From Cognatazoarcus halotolerans (GTDB lineage: Bacteria; Pseudomonadota; Gammaproteobacteria; Burkholderiales; Rhodocyclaceae), in the NCBI RefSeq assembly GCF_009800965.1, contig NZ_WUAF01000005.1:223300-287299 (forward strand): 64,000 nt of DNA, read 5' to 3'. Shown here piece by piece: positions 8,359-17,272 of this stretch. Below the pieces are notes generated by a model that worked only from the letters and a program-made list of their open reading frames with translations, searched no databases and was not told the origin of the DNA. Both the position numbers and the translations under genes were made by a program. How positions within the stretch are numbered: the first letter of the stretch is position 1; every line of letters starts with the position of its first letter.

Positions 8359-9252
8359 TCAGCTCCGCCGCCGTCGCGTGTTGAGAAAAATACCGCAAAA
8401 GATCATGACGATTCCCGCAAGATGAAACCATGCCGGCCGCTCACCCAGAAAGACAGCCGCGAGCACCGTGCCAAAAACAGGCATGAGGTGCAGGAACAGG
8501 GCGCCTTTGTTGGCGCCAACCAGGGCAATGCCCCGATTGTAGAAAATGTAGCCGAGAAAGCTTGGAAAGACGCCGATGTAGAGCATGCCGGCAATCGATG
8601 TCGGGGTGAACGAGATCTCAAGGCCGCTTGCGTGTTCCACGACAGCGGCCGGAATCAGTGCAAGAAGTCCACAGACGATGAAGGCGGCGAGCGCCAGCAT
8701 CGGATCCACGTCGGCCGGGCGCCATGCCAGCCCCACGGTATATAGCGCCCAGAACAACACGGCGAGCAACATCCAGAGATCTCCGGTATTGAGCGACAGA
8801 CTCGCTAGCACGGCCGGGCTCCCCCGCGCAACGATCAACAATACGCCGAAGAATGACACGAACACGCCCAGCGCCTCGGCACCAGTCAGGCGCTTTCCAA
8901 GAAACACCCAGGAGATCGCGACGGTGCAGATCGGGATGAAGGCGTTGAGAAGCGCTGCATTGGTTGCCGTGGTCGTACTCAAGGCAAGATAGGCAAATGC
9001 GTTGTAGCAGCATATGCCCGCAAGTCCCAGAAGCAGCAGGGCCGGCCAGGATGCGCGAAGGGTGCCCCATTGCCTGCGAAGCTGCGGAAGCGCGAAGGGG
9101 AGGGTGAGCAGCAGGGCGATGCTCCAGCGAATCGCGGCGAGGGAGAAGGGCGGGACCGCTTCCCGCAACCCGCGCCCCGCGACCATGTTGCCGGACCAGA
9201 ACAGTACTGTGAGGACGAGCAGAAGATAGGGGCGATCCAAGAGGCGGCGCAT
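8359..9252 (-). CDS. DMT superfamily (EamA) transporter
   Basis: A 297-residue inner-membrane protein with ten predicted hydrophobic helices arranged as two EamA repeats. The first begins LLLVLTVLFWSGNMVAGRG and the second near LWMLLAVLFWALYTVG. Such proteins export amino acids or metabolites; the substrate cannot be read from sequence. The ATG at 9252 fits the family N-terminus; the open frame continues upstream without homology. First gene of a leftward group with mtfA and the flavodoxin-like gene, divergent from relA. Confidence 0.88.
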   Translation of the reverse strand: MRRLLDRPYLLLVLTVLFWSGNMVAGRGLREAVPPFSLAAIRWSIALLLTLPFALPQLRRQWGTLRASWPALLLLGLAGICCYNAFAYLALSTTTATNAALLNAFIPICTVAISWVFLGKRLTGAEALGVFVSFFGVLLIVARGSPAVLASLSLNTGDLWMLLAVLFWALYTVGLAWRPADVDPMLALAAFIVCGLLALIPAAVVEHASGLEISFTPTSIAGMLYIGVFPSFLGYIFYNRGIALVGANKGALFLHLMPVFGTVLAAVFLGERPAWFHLAGIVMIFCGIFLNTRRRRS

Positions 9253-9380
9253 CGATACCGTTCCGGTTCCTTGCCCTGACGGCGTGCGGTACCTCACATA
9301 CCATTCGGAGGGCTGGGGTTTGGCTGGGCCGGCATTATCGGCCGCGAGCGCCAAACCGCCAATATGGGATAATCCGTAGC

Positions 9381-11582
9381 ATGGTTTCAGTGACCCATTC
9401 CATTTCCGAGTCCGGCGTCGAGACGCCGCTGGATCTTCTCTGCGAGGGTCTCGTGCCCGAGGAGCGGAATCGCATCGAGGCCGCTGTCGCGCTCGTGCGT
9501 GGCGTCTATGAAGGCAAGACGCTAGGAACCGGGGAGCAGGTCTGGAATCACTGTCTGGGCATGACGCTGATCGCCTCGTCGCTGCGACTCGATGCCGATA
9601 CCCGACTCGCCGCACTGCTGTTTGCCCTTCCGCAGGAGATGGACGGCGGTCTGGCTTACATCGACACGCATTTCGGCGAGCATGTCGGGCGACTCGTCGA
9701 CGGGCTCTGGAAGCTCAACGGACTGCGCGTACTCACCCGTATTACCCGGACATCCGCGGCGCCCGAAATCCGCTCGCAGACGGAAACGCTGCGCAAGATG
9801 TTGCTGGCGCTGGTGGAAGACATCCGGGTGGTCATCCTGCGGCTCGCATCGCGGACCCAGACCTTGCGTTTCCTGACCGATCATCCCGGCGAAAAGCGCG
9901 CCGACATCGCCAGGGAGAGTCTGGATATCTATGCGCCGCTGGCGAACCGTCTTGGTGTATGGCAGCTGAAATGGGAACTCGAGGATCTTTCCTTCCGTTT
10001 CCTGGAGCCCGATACCTACAAGCGGATCGCAAAGATGCTCGACGAACGTCGCGTCGAGCGCCAGAACTTTATCGAAGAGGCCGTGGAGCGGCTGCGTGCC
10101 GAGATCGCGAAGCTCGGCGTCAAGGCCGAGATATACGGGCGGCCGAAGCACATCTACAGCATCTATAACAAGATGCGCTCGAAGCGTCTCGATTTTTCTC
10201 AGGTCTACGATGTTCGGGCGCTGCGGGTGCTGGTCGACGACATCAAGGATTGCTACACCGCCTTGGGCGTTGTCCATCAGATCTGGACGCCGATTCCAGA
10301 TGAATACGACGATTACATTCTGAAGCCGAAGGGCAATAACTATCAGAGCCTTCATACTGCGGTGCGTGCCGCGGATGGACGTGCCCTGGAGGTTCAGATC
10401 CGCACCCATGACATGCATCGACATGCGGAACTCGGCGTTGCCGCGCACTGGCGCTACAAGGAAGGCTCGGGCCCGTCGAGCGGTGGATACGACGACAAGA
10501 TCGCGCTACTGCGCAATCTGCTCTCGTGGCGCGACGAGGTGGCCGATTCGGCCGATTGGGTTGAACAGTACAAGCGCGCTTCGCTCGATGACACGATTTA
10601 TGTCCTGACGCCGCAGGGTCGCGTGATCGACCTGCCGCGCGGCGCGACACCGATCGATTTTGCCTACCGCCTGCATACCGACGTGGGACATCGCTGCCGG
10701 GGTGCGAAGGTGGACGGCCAGTTGCTGCCGCTCAATAAACCTCTGGAAAGTGGTCAGACGGTAGAAATCGTGACGGCCAAGGAGGGCGGCCCATCGCGCG
10801 ACTGGCTCAACAGCCTGCAGGGTTACGTCGCCACCGGCCGTGCCCGGCAGAAGATCAAGCACTATTTCAGCGAGCAGGAAGAGGCTGAACTCCTTGCTCG
10901 GGGGCGCAACGCGATCATTCGGGAAATGCAGCGCGAGGGGCGGACACAGCTCAACATCGACGAGTTGGCGACCCGGCTTGGTTTCAAAAGCGCAGAAGCG
11001 ATGTTTCTTGCGGCAGGGCGAGGCGAAGTCGGCTCCCGGACCTTGCAGACCGCCCTCAGGGGTGCGCCACAGCCGGTCGCCCAGCCTGTTGCGCCGCGTG
11101 CGCCGCAGCGCGGTCGCGGAGTAGGAGCGAGTGAGCAGGTACTTGTCGTTGGTGTTGGAAAATTGATGACGTCATTGGGCAGATGCTGTCGTCCAGCGCC
11201 GCCCGACGCGATAGAAGGCTTCGTGACGCGTGGTCGCGGCGTCTCCATTCACCGGGTTGACTGCAACGACTTCCAGCATCTTGCCCATCGTCATCCGGAA
11301 CGTGTCGTGAGCGCTGAGTGGGGTGAAGGCGCCGAAGCGGGCAGGCCTGCGGTCTATCCGATGGAGATCCTTGTCGAAGCACAGGATAGGCAGGGGCTCC
11401 TGCGCGACGTCTCCGAGGTTCTTTCGAAGGAAAAGCTCAACGTCATCGCGGTCAACACCGTATCGAAATCAGGTTCGGCGCGGATGAAGTTTACCGTCGA
11501 GGTGACCGGTGTGCCGCAGCTGCAGCGCGCGATGAACCTGATCGCCGAAGTTCCGGGCGTCTCGCGGGCAAGGCGCGTGTAA
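9381..11582 (+). CDS. relA: GTP pyrophosphokinase RelA
   Basis: A 733-residue long RSH protein that makes (p)ppGpp on starved ribosomes. Domains in order: an HD-like region (residues 1-190), in which the metal-binding HD residues are replaced (LLFALPQEM where a HDxxED motif would stand), so hydrolase activity should be lost; a synthetase domain (about 245-360) with YDVRALRVLV, DYILKPKGNNYQSLHT and the EVQIRT stretch; a TGS domain (about 395-460); and a C-terminal ACT domain (about 655-733). The dead HD domain supports RelA rather than SpoT. It faces ppk1, and both connect to stringent and phosphate stress. Confidence 0.96.
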   Translation: MVSVTHSISESGVETPLDLLCEGLVPEERNRIEAAVALVRGVYEGKTLGTGEQVWNHCLGMTLIASSLRLDADTRLAALLFALPQEMDGGLAYIDTHFGEHVGRLVDGLWKLNGLRVLTRITRTSAAPEIRSQTETLRKMLLALVEDIRVVILRLASRTQTLRFLTDHPGEKRADIARESLDIYAPLANRLGVWQLKWELEDLSFRFLEPDTYKRIAKMLDERRVERQNFIEEAVERLRAEIAKLGVKAEIYGRPKHIYSIYNKMRSKRLDFSQVYDVRALRVLVDDIKDCYTALGVVHQIWTPIPDEYDDYILKPKGNNYQSLHTAVRAADGRALEVQIRTHDMHRHAELGVAAHWRYKEGSGPSSGGYDDKIALLRNLLSWRDEVADSADWVEQYKRASLDDTIYVLTPQGRVIDLPRGATPIDFAYRLHTDVGHRCRGAKVDGQLLPLNKPLESGQTVEIVTAKEGGPSRDWLNSLQGYVATGRARQKIKHYFSEQEEAELLARGRNAIIREMQREGRTQLNIDELATRLGFKSAEAMFLAAGRGEVGSRTLQTALRGAPQPVAQPVAPRAPQRGRGVGASEQVLVVGVGKLMTSLGRCCRPAPPDAIEGFVTRGRGVSIHRVDCNDFQHLAHRHPERVVSAEWGEGAEAGRPAVYPMEILVEAQDRQGLLRDVSEVLSKEKLNVIAVNTVSKSGSARMKFTVEVTGVPQLQRAMNLIAEVPGVSRARRV

Positions 11583-11589
11583 CGCGCCT
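11571..11589. terminator. Hairpin overlapping the relA stop codon
   Basis: A perfect 8-bp inverted repeat (11571-11578 with 11582-11589, three-base loop) contains the relA stop codon. It lies between the convergent relA and ppk1 genes. There is no T run on either side, so it is a moderate terminator candidate for both. Confidence 0.5.
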
Positions 11590-11607
11590 GTCCGGGATAT
11601 GCATCGT

Positions 11608-13686
11608 CTACCGCGCACCAAGTTCCTGCATCAGGATGGTTTGCGCTGAACGTCGTGTTCCGCGGGGTGTGCGGCGACGGTAATTTCCGTCGGGAAGCAT
11701 TTCCCATGCCTGGCAGTTGTCCCCGATGTACGGACGCAGGCCCTCCTTGATGACCCTGCGCTTGACCTTGCTGTCGAGGATAGGGAAGGCCACCTCTATG
11801 CGGCGGAAGAAATTTCGGTCCATCCAGTCAGCGCTTGAGAGATAGACATTGTCTTCGCCGTCGGCATGAAAATGGAAGATGCGGTGATGTTCGAGAAAGC
11901 GCCCGACGATGGAGCGTACACGGATGTTCTCTGACAGGCCGGGCACGCCTGGGCGCAGGGCGCACGGGCCGCGAACGATCAGGTCAATCTGTACGCCGGC
12001 CTTTGAAGCCTCGTACAGCGCAAGAATCGTCTCGGGCTCAAGCAAGGCGTTCATCTTCGCCATGATGCGGGCCGGCCTGCCGGCAGTCGCGATCGCCGCC
12101 TCTGCCTGAATCGCCTTGACCACGTTGGGCTGCAGCGTGAAGGGAGCCTGCCACAGGTGTTTCAAGGTGCTCGCGGTACCGAGGCCGGTCAGCTGCTTGA
12201 AGATCTCGGCAACGTCGGCACCCATCTCTTCGTTCGCTGTCAAAAGGCCGAAGTCGGTATAGAACCTTGTCGTTCCAGGATGATAATTGCCGGTGCCGAG
12301 ATGTACATAGCGACGCAGGCGGTCGTCCTCTCGACGCACCAGCATCAGGAGCTTTGCATGGGTCTTGTAACCGAAGACCCCGTAGACGACGTGTACGCCG
12401 ACATCCTCGAGCTTCGCCGCCCATGCAATGTTGGCTTCTTCATCGAAACGCGCCATCAACTCGAGGACGACGGTCACTTCCTTGCCTTTCTGTGCTGCGC
12501 GCATGAGGTGCTGCATGAGCACCGAATCCGTGCCGGTGCGATAGACCGTCATCTTGATCGCAAGCACTTGCGGGTCTTCCGCAGCGGCTTCGATAAGGTT
12601 GATGACAGGTTCGAAACTCTGGAACGGATGATGCAGCAGAATGTCCTGCTTGCGGATGGCCTCGAACAGGTCGCAGCGCTGATCGAGCGCCTTGGGTCGA
12701 CCAGGTACGAACGGCGGAAACTTGAGATCGGGCCGATCGACCCGATCGGGAATCTGCATCAGCCGTACCAGGTTGACGATGCCCGGTGTGCGGTAAAGGT
12801 CGCTGGGGCTCAGGTTGAACTGCTGCATGAGGAATTCACCCATCCGCTCCGAGCAGTTGTCGGCAACCTCGAGCCGAACGCCATCCCCGAAATGACGCTG
12901 TTGCAGTTCGCCCTTGAGGGTCGCACGCAAATCCTTGACTTCTTCCTCGTCGACAAACAGATCCGAATTACGGGTTACCCTGAACTGATAGCAGCCCAGT
13001 ACGTTCATGCCGGAGAAGAGTTCGCCAACGTGGGCGTGCAGCACCGACGAAAGAAACACGAAGCCGTGATCGACCCCGGTGATCTCCTTCGGCAACTGGA
13101 TTACCCGGGGCAGGGCGCGCGGCGCCTGGACGATCGCCGCGCCGGAGTCTCGACCGAATGCATCGAGGCCTTCGAGTTCCACCGCGAAATTGAGGCTCTT
13201 GTTAAGCACCCTGGGGAACGGATGAGCCGGGTCAAGTCCGATCGGAGTGAGCACGGGCATCACATGGTTGAGAAAGTAGTCGTGGATCCAGGCCTGCTGC
13301 TCCGGCGACCAGGTGCCACGGCGAATGAATACGATGCCCTCGCGCGCCAGCGCTGGAAGGATGGAATCGTTGAGCAGCGCGTACTGCTCACTGATGATGT
13401 CATGCACAGCCCTGCTGACGCGAAGGAACAGTTCCTGTGTGGTAAGCCCGTCCGAGGCGACACGATGGCTGCCTAGCCTGATCTGCTCCTTGATGCCGCT
13501 CACACGGATTTCGAAGAATTCGTCGAGGTTGCTCGATACGATGCACAGGAAGCGCAGGCGCTCGAGCAGCGGTACCGAGGGGTCCGCGGCCTGGGATAGT
13601 ACCCGCCGTTGAAATCGGAGCAATGAAAGCTCGCGGTTGATGAACTGCACCGGGTCAATTTCCAGGAGCCTGCTTGATCGATTCAT
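11608..13686 (-). CDS. ppk1: Polyphosphate kinase 1
   Basis: PPK1 reversibly polymerises ATP gamma-phosphate into polyphosphate. The protein has 692 residues, the usual length. The autophosphorylated histidine is H443 in KTHAKLLML, followed by HLGTGNYHPGTTRFYTDF. The N-terminus reads FINRELSLLRFQRRVL as expected. It is divergent from ppx, the degradative enzyme, a common pairing. A three-unit Pho box and a CATAAT -10 lie in front of it, so induction by phosphate starvation through PhoB is likely. Confidence 0.97.
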   Translation of the reverse strand: MNRSSRLLEIDPVQFINRELSLLRFQRRVLSQAADPSVPLLERLRFLCIVSSNLDEFFEIRVSGIKEQIRLGSHRVASDGLTTQELFLRVSRAVHDIISEQYALLNDSILPALAREGIVFIRRGTWSPEQQAWIHDYFLNHVMPVLTPIGLDPAHPFPRVLNKSLNFAVELEGLDAFGRDSGAAIVQAPRALPRVIQLPKEITGVDHGFVFLSSVLHAHVGELFSGMNVLGCYQFRVTRNSDLFVDEEEVKDLRATLKGELQQRHFGDGVRLEVADNCSERMGEFLMQQFNLSPSDLYRTPGIVNLVRLMQIPDRVDRPDLKFPPFVPGRPKALDQRCDLFEAIRKQDILLHHPFQSFEPVINLIEAAAEDPQVLAIKMTVYRTGTDSVLMQHLMRAAQKGKEVTVVLELMARFDEEANIAWAAKLEDVGVHVVYGVFGYKTHAKLLMLVRREDDRLRRYVHLGTGNYHPGTTRFYTDFGLLTANEEMGADVAEIFKQLTGLGTASTLKHLWQAPFTLQPNVVKAIQAEAAIATAGRPARIMAKMNALLEPETILALYEASKAGVQIDLIVRGPCALRPGVPGLSENIRVRSIVGRFLEHHRIFHFHADGEDNVYLSSADWMDRNFFRRIEVAFPILDSKVKRRVIKEGLRPYIGDNCQAWEMLPDGNYRRRTPRGTRRSAQTILMQELGAR

Positions 13687-13715
13687 GCCTCTTCCACGAA
13701 GTGATGCAACGCGAA

Positions 13716-13749
13716 ATTATGTGACATCAGGATTACAGAAACATGACAC
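13716..13749 (-). promoter_or_regulatory. Pho box and -10 element of ppk1
   Basis: On the minus strand three seven-base units start 11 bases apart: GTGTCAT (13749-13743), CTGTAAT (13738-13732) and ATGTCAC (13727-13721). The first two with their four-base spacer match the PhoB box pattern at all but one strong position. CATAAT (13721-13716) lies ten bases past the second unit, the normal distance for a PhoB-activated promoter without a -35. The ppk1 start codon is 30 bases further on. Confidence 0.75.
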
Positions 13750-13779
13750 AACGCGAGAGAAAACATTCCTGGACGCGGC

Positions 13780-13807
13780 TTGGGAAGTCCATCGCGGGGT
13801 GTAGAAT
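13780..13807 (+). promoter_or_regulatory. Candidate sigma-70 promoter for ppx
   Basis: TTGGGA at 13780-13785 and TAGAAT at 13802-13807 are separated by 16 bases and lie about 50 bases before the ppx start. Matches to consensus are four and five of six. It is separate from the Pho box, so ppx may not follow phosphate control. Confidence 0.45.
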
Positions 13808-13854
13808 CCGGCGGATACATTGCCCGGAAAGTGCATGGCACTGAATACCCCTCG

Positions 13855-15369
13855 ATGAATAAAGACCTGATTGCCGCCATAGACCTCGGTTCGAACAGTT
13901 TCCGTTTGCAGGTAGGACGGATTGTGAACGATCAGATTTATCCGCTGGACGGCCTGAAGGAGTCGGTACGATTGGCAGCCGGACTGTCGATCGACAAATA
14001 TCTCGACAACGCCGCCCAGCAGCGCGGAGTCACGGCCCTCCGGCGCTTCAACGAGCGCCTGGGTGGTTTCGCGGGCGATGCGGTGCGCGCGGTGGCCACC
14101 AACACGCTTCGGGTCGCAAAGAATTCGCCCGAATTCCTGATCCGGGCCGAAACCGCTCTCGGATTTCCGATCGAGGTCATCGCTGGACGGGAGGAAGCGC
14201 GGCTTATCTACGTTGGCGTGGCGCACACCTTGCCGGATCCTCACAAGCAGCAACTCGTGGTGGACATCGGCGGCGGCTCGACCGAGTTCATCATCGGCAA
14301 GAGCTTCGAGCCCCTGATGCTCGAATCCCTTTATATGGGTTGCGTGGGATTCAGTCTGCGATATTTTCCCAACGGCACAATCGACAAGCGTGGTCTGAAA
14401 GAAGCCGAACTGGCTGCTCGCAGGGAGTTGCAGGCGATTGCCCATCCTTACCGCGAGGTTGGCTGGGAGGAAGCAGTTGGGTCGAGCGGAAGCGCGAAGG
14501 CACTGCTGGAAATCCTTGAACAGAATGGTCTTGCCGAGGGGGCGATTACCCTCGACGGCCTGGAGCGATTGCGTACCATACTGCTCAAGGCGGGCAGCCT
14601 CGATCGTCTTCAGATCGGAGGATTGAAGGCGGATAGATTGCCGGTGCTCTTCGGTGGGTTCGCGATCATGTCCGCAATTTTTCGCGAGTTCGGACTCGAG
14701 CGGATGATTTTCTCGGAAGGCGCGCTCAGGCTCGGCGTTCTTTATGACCTGCTCGGTCGGTACCACCATCACGACCTGCGTGATGCAACGGTTACCGCCT
14801 TTCTCTCGCGTTATAGCGTCGATGTCCGGCATGCGACGCAGGTTGCCGATACTGCTTGCATGCTATTCAACCAGATCGTACCGGAAGCAGACGATCCGGA
14901 CGGGCAGGACGGGCGCTTCCTGCGCTGGGCGGCAATGCTGCATGAAAGCGGTGTTTCGGTGGCCCACTCCAGCTTCCATAAACACAGCGCCTATATTCTC
15001 GCCAATGCGGACATGCCGGGTTTCTCCCGCATGGACCAGGCCCGTCTGTCACGCATCGTGCTGGCGCACCGCGGCAAACTGACGAAGGTCTCGTCGATCG
15101 ACTCCGGAAGTCCGGACTGGCTGCTCATCCTGTGTCTGCGACTTGCGGCGGTGCTTCATCGAGCGCGCGACGGGCGCGGCATGCCGCCGATTCGGCTCGC
15201 GAGGGATGCCGGCGCCTATGTTCTCAGCGCGGACCGCGATTGGCTGGATGCCTTGCCGCTCACGCTTGCCGCGCTTCATGATGAGGAACGGCACTGGAGC
15301 AGCGTCGGACGGGTTCTGGCGGTGCGCAAGGATGGCAGCGGCGGCCTGTCGGCAAGTCTTGCCGCCTGA
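13855..15369 (+). CDS. ppx: Exopolyphosphatase
   Basis: A 504-residue Ppx/GppA phosphatase that releases phosphate from polyphosphate ends or acts on pppGpp. The ASKHA phosphate loops are visible: AAIDLGSNSFRLQVGRI at the N-terminus and VVDIGGGSTEFIIG near residue 138, with IAGREEARLIYVG between. The C-terminal half is the HD-like region of long bacterial enzymes. The ATG at 13855 matches the family start. Divergent from ppk1, and 11 bases ahead of the MCE operon, which may share its transcript. Confidence 0.95.
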   Translation: MNKDLIAAIDLGSNSFRLQVGRIVNDQIYPLDGLKESVRLAAGLSIDKYLDNAAQQRGVTALRRFNERLGGFAGDAVRAVATNTLRVAKNSPEFLIRAETALGFPIEVIAGREEARLIYVGVAHTLPDPHKQQLVVDIGGGSTEFIIGKSFEPLMLESLYMGCVGFSLRYFPNGTIDKRGLKEAELAARRELQAIAHPYREVGWEEAVGSSGSAKALLEILEQNGLAEGAITLDGLERLRTILLKAGSLDRLQIGGLKADRLPVLFGGFAIMSAIFREFGLERMIFSEGALRLGVLYDLLGRYHHHDLRDATVTAFLSRYSVDVRHATQVADTACMLFNQIVPEADDPDGQDGRFLRWAAMLHESGVSVAHSSFHKHSAYILANADMPGFSRMDQARLSRIVLAHRGKLTKVSSIDSGSPDWLLILCLRLAAVLHRARDGRGMPPIRLARDAGAYVLSADRDWLDALPLTLAALHDEERHWSSVGRVLAVRKDGSGGLSASLAA

Positions 15370-15380
15370 GATTGCATTCG

Positions 15381-16499
15381 ATGACTGGACTTGGGGGGGC
15401 AGAAGCGCCACGGGTCGAGATAATCGGGGAGCGTGTCCAGCTATCCGGCGAATGGACCCTTCTGCGACTTTCACCCGAGCTTCAGCACATTCGCACTCGA
15501 TTGCACGTTTCATCCCCGAGCTTCTGGGACATGACAGGGGTCTCGCGCCTCGACAATTTCGGCGCACAGCTATTGTGGCGCGCGTGGGATTCGGCCCTTC
15601 CGGACTCAGCTGAGATTCCCGGCAATCTGAGAGCGGTCTTCGAACGGCTTGCCCACACCGAGGTCGCTGTGCCTCCCCGTCCTTTGGGCGACGGCATCCT
15701 CGCTCCCATTCTTGCTGTCGGGAGATCGGTACTCCGATTCCGCAACCACCTTGGCGACTTCGTCGTTCTGCTTGGTCAGCTGGCGATCGACGCGGCCTTT
15801 GTTTTCCGCCATCCCACGCAGGCGCCTTGGCTCGAGTTTTCTGCCAACCTTTTCAAGGTGGGCGTACGGGCGATGCCGGTAACGGCGCTCGTCGGGTTCC
15901 TCATCGGCGTCGTGCTCTCCTATCTCTCGGCGCTTCAATTGAAGGCCTTTGGCGCCGACGTCTTCATTGTGAACATCCTCGGTCTCGGCATCATTCGTGA
16001 GCTTGGTCCCGTTCTCGTGTCTGTTCTGGTGGCTGGCCGCTCGGGCTCGGCGATGACCGCTCAACTGGGCGTCATGCGCGTTACCGAAGAGATCGATGCA
16101 CTGTCCACAATGGGCATATCCCGATACCTTCGCCTCGTCGCGCCAAAGGTCGCGGCGCTGACCTGTGCAATGCCGCTATTGGTCTTGTGGACATCGGCGG
16201 TCGCGCTATTCGGTGGCATGGTATCTGCCCGGATACAGCTCGATATCGGCTTCAGTTTTTTCCTTGAAACGCTGCCGCGTGTCGTGCCGCTCGCCAATCT
16301 ATACATTGCCCTGCTGAAAGGCGCGACTTTCGGCTTGCTGATCGCTCTGGTTGCGTGCCATTTCGGACTGCGAGTCAAACCCAATACGGAAAGCCTGTCT
16401 GCGAACACGACTGCATCGGTGGTCAGTGCGATTACCGTGGTGATCCTCGTCGATGCGATTTTCGCGATTGCGACACGCAATATCGGAGTGCCGATATGA
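15381..16499 (+). CDS. MCE transporter permease with fused N-terminal STAS-like domain (MlaE family)
   Basis: A 372-residue inner-membrane permease. Residues 1-110 look like a STAS/MlaB-like domain (VQLSGEWTLLRL... FWDMTGVSRLDNFGAQLLWRAW); the rest is the MlaE/YrbE domain with five to six helices (MPVTALVGFLIGVVLSYLSA, LGPVLVSVLVAGRSGSAMTAQLG). In the Mla system the STAS subunit MlaB is separate; here it is fused. The ATG at 15381 is preferred over a TTG at 15372. First of four tightly coupled genes for lipid transport across the envelope. Confidence 0.9.
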   Translation: MTGLGGAEAPRVEIIGERVQLSGEWTLLRLSPELQHIRTRLHVSSPSFWDMTGVSRLDNFGAQLLWRAWDSALPDSAEIPGNLRAVFERLAHTEVAVPPRPLGDGILAPILAVGRSVLRFRNHLGDFVVLLGQLAIDAAFVFRHPTQAPWLEFSANLFKVGVRAMPVTALVGFLIGVVLSYLSALQLKAFGADVFIVNILGLGIIRELGPVLVSVLVAGRSGSAMTAQLGVMRVTEEIDALSTMGISRYLRLVAPKVAALTCAMPLLVLWTSAVALFGGMVSARIQLDIGFSFFLETLPRVVPLANLYIALLKGATFGLLIALVACHFGLRVKPNTESLSANTTASVVSAITVVILVDAIFAIATRNIGVPI

Positions 16500-17272
16500 G
16501 CGGGGCCGTGATCGAGTTGCGAGGCCTGTCAACCCGATTTGGTGACGTCTGGGTCCACAGGGGCATCGACCTACGGCTGGAAGCCGGGCAGGTCACCGCG
16601 CTGGTCGGGGGCTCGGGAAGCGGCAAGACGACCCTGCTGAGACAGATGGTCGGCCTGCTGCGGCCAGCAGAGGGCGAAGTGCGGCTATTCGGCGAACCGC
16701 TCTTTTCCGGAGGAAGGCTCGAACAGGCCGCCCGTCGACGCAGGTTTGGCATGTTGTTTCAGCAAGGTGCCCTATTCTCCGCGTTGAACGTGTATGAAAA
16801 CGTTGCGTTTCCGTTGCGCGAGATGCGGACGCTCACCCGCGAGGAGATCGACGATCTGGTCATGCTTAAGCTCGCCATGGTCGAACTGCGTCCGGAGCAC
16901 GCGTTATTGATGCCGGCCGAACTCTCAGGGGGGATGATCAAGCGGGTTGCGTTGGCGCGGGCACTCGCCCTTGAGCCCGAGCTTCTCCTGCTCGACGAGC
17001 CGACTGCCGGTCTCGATCCCGACCGTAGCGCAGGCTTTGTCCGGTTGATTCGTGAATTGCAGCGGCAACTGGGCTTCACGGTCGTTCTGGTCACCCATGA
17101 CCTGGATACGTTGGCGGCACTCTCCAGTCGTATCGCCGTGCTCGCCGAAGGGCGTATTCTTGCGTTCGGTACGCTCGACGAGATCGTGCAGATCGACGAT
17201 CCGTTCATCGAGAGGTTCTTCCTTGGCGAGCGCAGTAGAGCGGCGCTTGTCCGTGGCAAGGAGGCGAACTGA
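16496..17272 (+). CDS. MCE transporter ATP-binding protein (MlaF family)
   Basis: A 258-residue ABC ATPase. Walker A is GGSGSGKTT at residues 38-46, the signature LSGGM lies near residue 143, Walker B is LLLLDEPTAGLDP and the switch histidine is in VTHDLD. The start overlaps the permease stop codon (ATGA). It energises the MlaE-type permease encoded before it. The MCE substrate-binding protein follows with a one-base overlap. Confidence 0.94.
   Translation: MSGAVIELRGLSTRFGDVWVHRGIDLRLEAGQVTALVGGSGSGKTTLLRQMVGLLRPAEGEVRLFGEPLFSGGRLEQAARRRRFGMLFQQGALFSALNVYENVAFPLREMRTLTREEIDDLVMLKLAMVELRPEHALLMPAELSGGMIKRVALARALALEPELLLLDEPTAGLDPDRSAGFVRLIRELQRQLGFTVVLVTHDLDTLAALSSRIAVLAEGRILAFGTLDEIVQIDDPFIERFFLGERSRAALVRGKEAN

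Noticed and set aside
12157..13476. A 439-codon open frame on the plus strand
   Set aside because: Antisense to ppk1 and without any family pattern.
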